This document shows, piece after piece, positions 6,207 through 8,587 of a stretch of 8,587 bases of DNA (its first letter is position 1; each line of letters opens with the position of its first letter). Source of the DNA: JBHGBB01 sp041946755 (lineage in GTDB: Bacteria; UBP4; UBA4092; JAOAEQ01); NCBI GenBank assembly GCA_041946755.1, contig JBHGBB010000169.1:1-8587 (forward strand). Reading direction: 5' to 3'. A model generated the notes under the pieces. The model worked only from the letters and a program-made list of their open reading frames with translations. It searched no databases and was not told the origin of the DNA. The position numbers and the translations under genes are program-made.

Positions 6207-6309
6207 GTGCATTTACGATCATTATCCGGAAGATCGAATTATGCACCATATCGTACAAAACCTGTACCGACTTGGTTATAAAACTTGTGTTGAGGATGGG
6301 AAAGGTTAA
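6207..6309 (+). other. Possible small ORF or broken coding remnant
   Basis: After a GAGG site (6198-6201), a GTG at 6207 opens a 24-codon frame ending at TAA 6279-6281. In the next frame, 6208-6309 is open with gene-like codons and reads YDHYPEDRIMHHI then VQNLYRLGYKTCVEDGKG up to TAA 6307-6309; it has only a late ATG (6241). The pattern would fit a start region and body separated by a one-base shift, i.e. a decayed gene, or simply chance in a short stretch. The last frame ends on the TTAA that also supplies the stop of the minus-strand gene at 6306. I do not recognise the peptide. Confidence 0.2.
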
Positions 6310-7085
6310 TTAGATTTAGTCCCGGTTTTTTCAGGAGCAACCTCATTCTCATGAGTGTGAGAATGAACTTTATCTTCCGGTGGGGTAAGTTCATCCAGTA
6401 TTTGTTTGAGTTTATCGATATCTTTCTGCCGTTGTTTTAGTTCAGCTTGCAATTGTTTTCTCTCGTCAGCAATTCGGGTTATCTCTTGTTTAATAACCCG
6501 AATCTTTTCAGCGGCAGGCAATTGTTCAAATCCGGGTGGAAGTAATTCCGAATCGGGTACCAGTTCCGGTGGATTTGATGACGGTAATAATACCGGTCTT
6601 AATAGCGGTCTGGGTAATGGCGATGGTGCAGGGATGAGATTCGGTGGCACTTGCCCGGATTCACGAGAGATTCGAGTTCCCAACTCGCGGATAATTTTCG
6701 AAAGCCGGGTTTCGACTCCATCCAGCTGTTCGACTTTATCGCGGAAGATAGCGAATTGGCTTTCCAACTGCCGGCGATAAAAGTATTTAGTTACCGGATT
6801 ATCCGCATTTTTCAAGTCTTTTTTTAATGAACGAATATGGATTACCGAAGTATCGATATCTTTTTCTAAGAGCGACCGTTGGGTTCGTAATTCCTGTGCT
6901 TCTTTCTGGAGCACAGCTATGTCAACTAAAGGCGGCTTTACTCCCGGTGGGACTGGTATTACTTTCCGTACACCAGGCGGTTGCGCGAGTCCTAAAGTAG
7001 CGAATAAAATAGCGGCAACCAGGATATTCAAACTGATAGATAATCTTGGAGCTATTTGCGATGCAGTATATGAGTATCGATTCAT
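6306..7085 (-). CDS. Exported coiled-coil protein of unknown function, downstream of bamA
   Basis: A 259-residue protein with a signal peptide (about 1-34, hydrophobic core NILVAAILFATLGLA). It then has a Pro-rich stretch (35-53), a long heptad-like coiled coil (about 54-137, dense in Leu, Glu, Lys and Arg), a second Pro-rich hinge (147-190, PLPRPLLRPVLLP), a shorter coiled coil (191-233) and a tail with HSHTHE (241-246). No catalytic motif is visible. It is 160 bp downstream of bamA on the same strand, the place where skp/ompH often lies; Skp is also exported and coiled-coil but is usually about 160-180 residues with no Pro-rich hinge. An envelope chaperone or structural role is therefore inference only. 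No clear Shine-Dalgarno sequence precedes the ATG, the only Met in the protein; a TTG at codon 19 is less plausible because it would cut the signal peptide. Confidence 0.75.
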   Translation of the reverse strand: MNRYSYTASQIAPRLSISLNILVAAILFATLGLAQPPGVRKVIPVPPGVKPPLVDIAVLQKEAQELRTQRSLLEKDIDTSVIHIRSLKKDLKNADNPVTKYFYRRQLESQFAIFRDKVEQLDGVETRLSKIIRELGTRISRESGQVPPNLIPAPSPLPRPLLRPVLLPSSNPPELVPDSELLPPGFEQLPAAEKIRVIKQEITRIADERKQLQAELKQRQKDIDKLKQILDELTPPEDKVHSHTHENEVAPEKTGTKSN

Positions 7086-7153
7086 ACTATAGTAAATAGA
7101 GCAAGACTTATACCAAAAACCGATCGAAGAACCAGCAAACCTAAAAATAGGAT

Positions 7154-7186
7154 ACCTAAAAAACCGAAAAACTTAAAAACCCAAAT
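7154..7186 (+). repeat. Degenerate octamer tract between bamA and the coiled-coil gene
   Basis: On the plus strand four units follow: ACCTAAAAA (one base longer), ACCGAAAA, ACTTAAAA and ACCCAAAT. They match the ACNNAARA type of the tracts at 3480-3511 and 3550-3597. The rest of the 160-bp gap is A-rich on this strand and shows no clear promoter or terminator. Confidence 0.55.
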
Positions 7187-7245
7187 CCAGCAAAAATTCA
7201 ATGACTTATGGTCGGTACACTAGTATCGTTTGAAGATAGATACAG

Positions 7246-8587
7246 CTAAAAAGTTTGGCCGACGGAGATATGGAATCGACCATTATCTACACTCGGAATT
7301 CGGTATCCATAATCTAATCGGAACGGGCCGATCGGAGTTTGATATCGGAGTCCAACACCGACCGCAGATTCTAGTTCGCCGAAATTGACATCCGATGGTT
7401 CTGCCCAGACATTACCGCAATCATAAAATAAGACGCCGGCAAACTGTTTATAAATCGGATACCGTAATTCGACATTAAAAGCTACCATCGCTTCTCCACC
7501 AACCGGATATCCATCTTGATCTTTCGGCCCCAGATATCGATCTTTATATCCGCGAACAGATTCACCGCCTCCGGCATATAATCGTTCGAAAATCGGAATA
7601 GCATCGGTATTACCATAAGGTTGGGCGATTCCGGCAGTAGCGCGAAACCCTAATATCCAATCGGGATTGAATAGTTGCAGATAGGTGCGAATATCGCCGG
7701 TAAATTTATAATAGTTCACCTCCGACCCGAAAAAAGAATTCGCTACTTCAATCGAAATCGATTCCATATTCCCGCGATGCGGATATATCAAACTATCCCG
7801 GGTATCTCGGGTTAAGGTATAACTCAGCGTTCCGATATCATATTTTTCCCCTTCCAGGGCTTTAATATCGGTATCAATCACATTCTGAATATCAAAAATC
7901 TGATCTTGTTCCAATCGATATTTTAAGGTCGATTTGAATTCGCCATTGGATGAGAGCCGGGTGAGATACATATCACCACCCCGCCGTTTGAGATTGTAAT
8001 TATCAAGATTATCCCGCCGATAATAGAGATCAGTGCCAAACCCAGTTTTACTATTGAATAAATAGGGCTCGAAAAAATCGAGATTTACTTCCCGGCTTTC
8101 CTGCACCAAGTCCCCTTGTTCAGAGAGAAATATTCCCGCACCAAGCCGCTGCCCTTTCCCGAAGAGATTTATCTGTCGATATCGAGCATAACCGCGAACC
8201 CCTTCTTCAGTACTATATCCGGTCCCTAAACTAATCAATCCGGTTTTCCGCTCTTTAACCGTTACCACTAAATCAACAATCTCTTCTTCTTGCTCAAGGT
8301 TTGCCGACTCGATTTTGACATCATCGAAATATCCGAGCATAACCAATTTTCGTTGCGAAGAGAATACTTCTTTCCGATTATATATTTCTCCGGGGACAAT
8401 GGTTAACGTTCGCCAGATAACCCGGTCTTTCGTTTTGGTATTTCCAACGACACTGATTTTTCCGATATAAGCTTTTTTCCCTTCATTAATCTCATAGCTT
8501 AAATCTATGTTCCCGGTAGTTTCATCGGCAATAACATTCTCTTTAACTTTGCAATAAATATAGCCATGCTCTCCATAGTGATATCCG
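7246..8587 (-). CDS. bamA: BamA, outer-membrane protein assembly factor (5' partial)
   Basis: The frame runs open to the right edge; 446 C-terminal residues are visible. A TTG at 8346 could be mistaken for the start, but the 80 residues before it read clearly as POTRA sequence. Visible residues 1-36 end one POTRA repeat. About 39-115 form the last POTRA (AYIGKISVVGNTKTKD, then GYFDDVKIE). From about 116 the 16-strand barrel begins (GLISLGTGYSTEEG). The loop-6 signature GGGESVRGY is at 339-347 (VRGF/Y motif), IGPFRLDYGY is at 419-428, and the protein ends FHISVGQTF with a terminal Phe, as expected for an outer-membrane beta-signal. BamA inserts beta-barrel proteins into the outer membrane and is essential in diderms. 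A TamA-like paralogue is possible in principle because the N-terminus is missing, but the barrel motifs fit BamA best. Confidence 0.93.
   Translation of the reverse strand, partial: GYHYGEHGYIYCKVKENVIADETTGNIDLSYEINEGKKAYIGKISVVGNTKTKDRVIWRTLTIVPGEIYNRKEVFSSQRKLVMLGYFDDVKIESANLEQEEEIVDLVVTVKERKTGLISLGTGYSTEEGVRGYARYRQINLFGKGQRLGAGIFLSEQGDLVQESREVNLDFFEPYLFNSKTGFGTDLYYRRDNLDNYNLKRRGGDMYLTRLSSNGEFKSTLKYRLEQDQIFDIQNVIDTDIKALEGEKYDIGTLSYTLTRDTRDSLIYPHRGNMESISIEVANSFFGSEVNYYKFTGDIRTYLQLFNPDWILGFRATAGIAQPYGNTDAIPIFERLYAGGGESVRGYKDRYLGPKDQDGYPVGGEAMVAFNVELRYPIYKQFAGVLFYDCGNVWAEPSDVNFGELESAVGVGLRYQTPIGPFRLDYGYRIPSVDNGRFHISVGQTF

Larger units (their letters stand above)
5977..6305. other. 329-bp intergenic region rich in repeats
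   Basis: This gap separates the exported hydrolase from the coiled-coil gene. It holds the ribosome binding site at 5982-5986, the ATTCC...GGAAT palindrome (6046-6065), a T-rich stretch (6081-6120), a heptamer tract (6138-6172), a promoter-like pair on the plus strand (6154-6180) and short plus-strand reading frames (6207-6309). I see no convincing hairpin-plus-T-run terminator for the gene at 6306-7085, nor a clear minus-strand promoter for the hydrolase. Confidence 0.6.

Noticed and set aside
7246..8346. BamA reading frame starting at the TTG of 8346
   Set aside because: The same frame stays open to 8587 and encodes recognisable POTRA sequence, so the gene is simply cut by the window edge.

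Overview
The window looks like a piece of chromosome from a diderm (Gram-negative type) bacterium. The strongest evidence is the C-terminal part of BamA, the outer-membrane barrel assembly protein, which enters from the right edge. The DNA is moderately AT-rich, and all genes share a similar codon style (many CCG, GAA, GAT and ATA codons), so nothing looks recently acquired by composition. I cannot name the phylum. The mix of a zinc-ribbon membrane protein, an orphan ParB-like protein, two GHL10/COG1649-type glycoside hydrolase-like proteins and a bamA locus would fit an uncultivated bacterial lineage, but that is inference.

Layout. 2-1165 (+): 3' part of a zinc-ribbon, single-pass membrane protein with an extracytoplasmic NTF2-like domain. 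1301-2170 (+): ParB/Spo0J-like DNA-binding protein. 2171-2367: a convergent gap holding three GTAG-headed palindromes arranged like a BIME (a REP mosaic). 2368-3375 (-): cytoplasmic GHL10-like TIM-barrel protein. 3376-3597: a long hairpin and two octamer-repeat tracts. 3598-5976 (-): exported GHL10-like hydrolase with an Ig-like domain and an NHL-type propeller. 5977-6305: intergenic, with an ATTCC...GGAAT palindrome, a heptamer tract, a promoter-like sequence and a possible short coding remnant on the + strand. 6306-7085 (-): exported coiled-coil protein of unknown function. 7086-7245: another octamer tract. 7246-8587 (-): bamA, open at the right edge.

How the genes relate. From the right edge, bamA, the coiled-coil protein, the exported hydrolase and the cytoplasmic hydrolase all run on the minus strand. 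They are separated by 160-330 bp gaps containing repeats, so a single tight operon is unlikely. The coiled-coil gene occupies the position where skp/ompH often follows bamA, making an envelope role reasonable but unproven. The two hydrolase-like proteins share the DGLHxDxxRY motif and probably act on related glycans, one outside and one inside the cytoplasm; the substrate cannot be read from sequence. The two plus-strand genes have no visible functional link with the others.

The most unusual content is between the genes. There are three unrelated palindrome families, one showing a compensatory base-pair change between copies, and three intergenic tracts built on the same degenerate 8-base unit (ACNNAARA) in both orientations.
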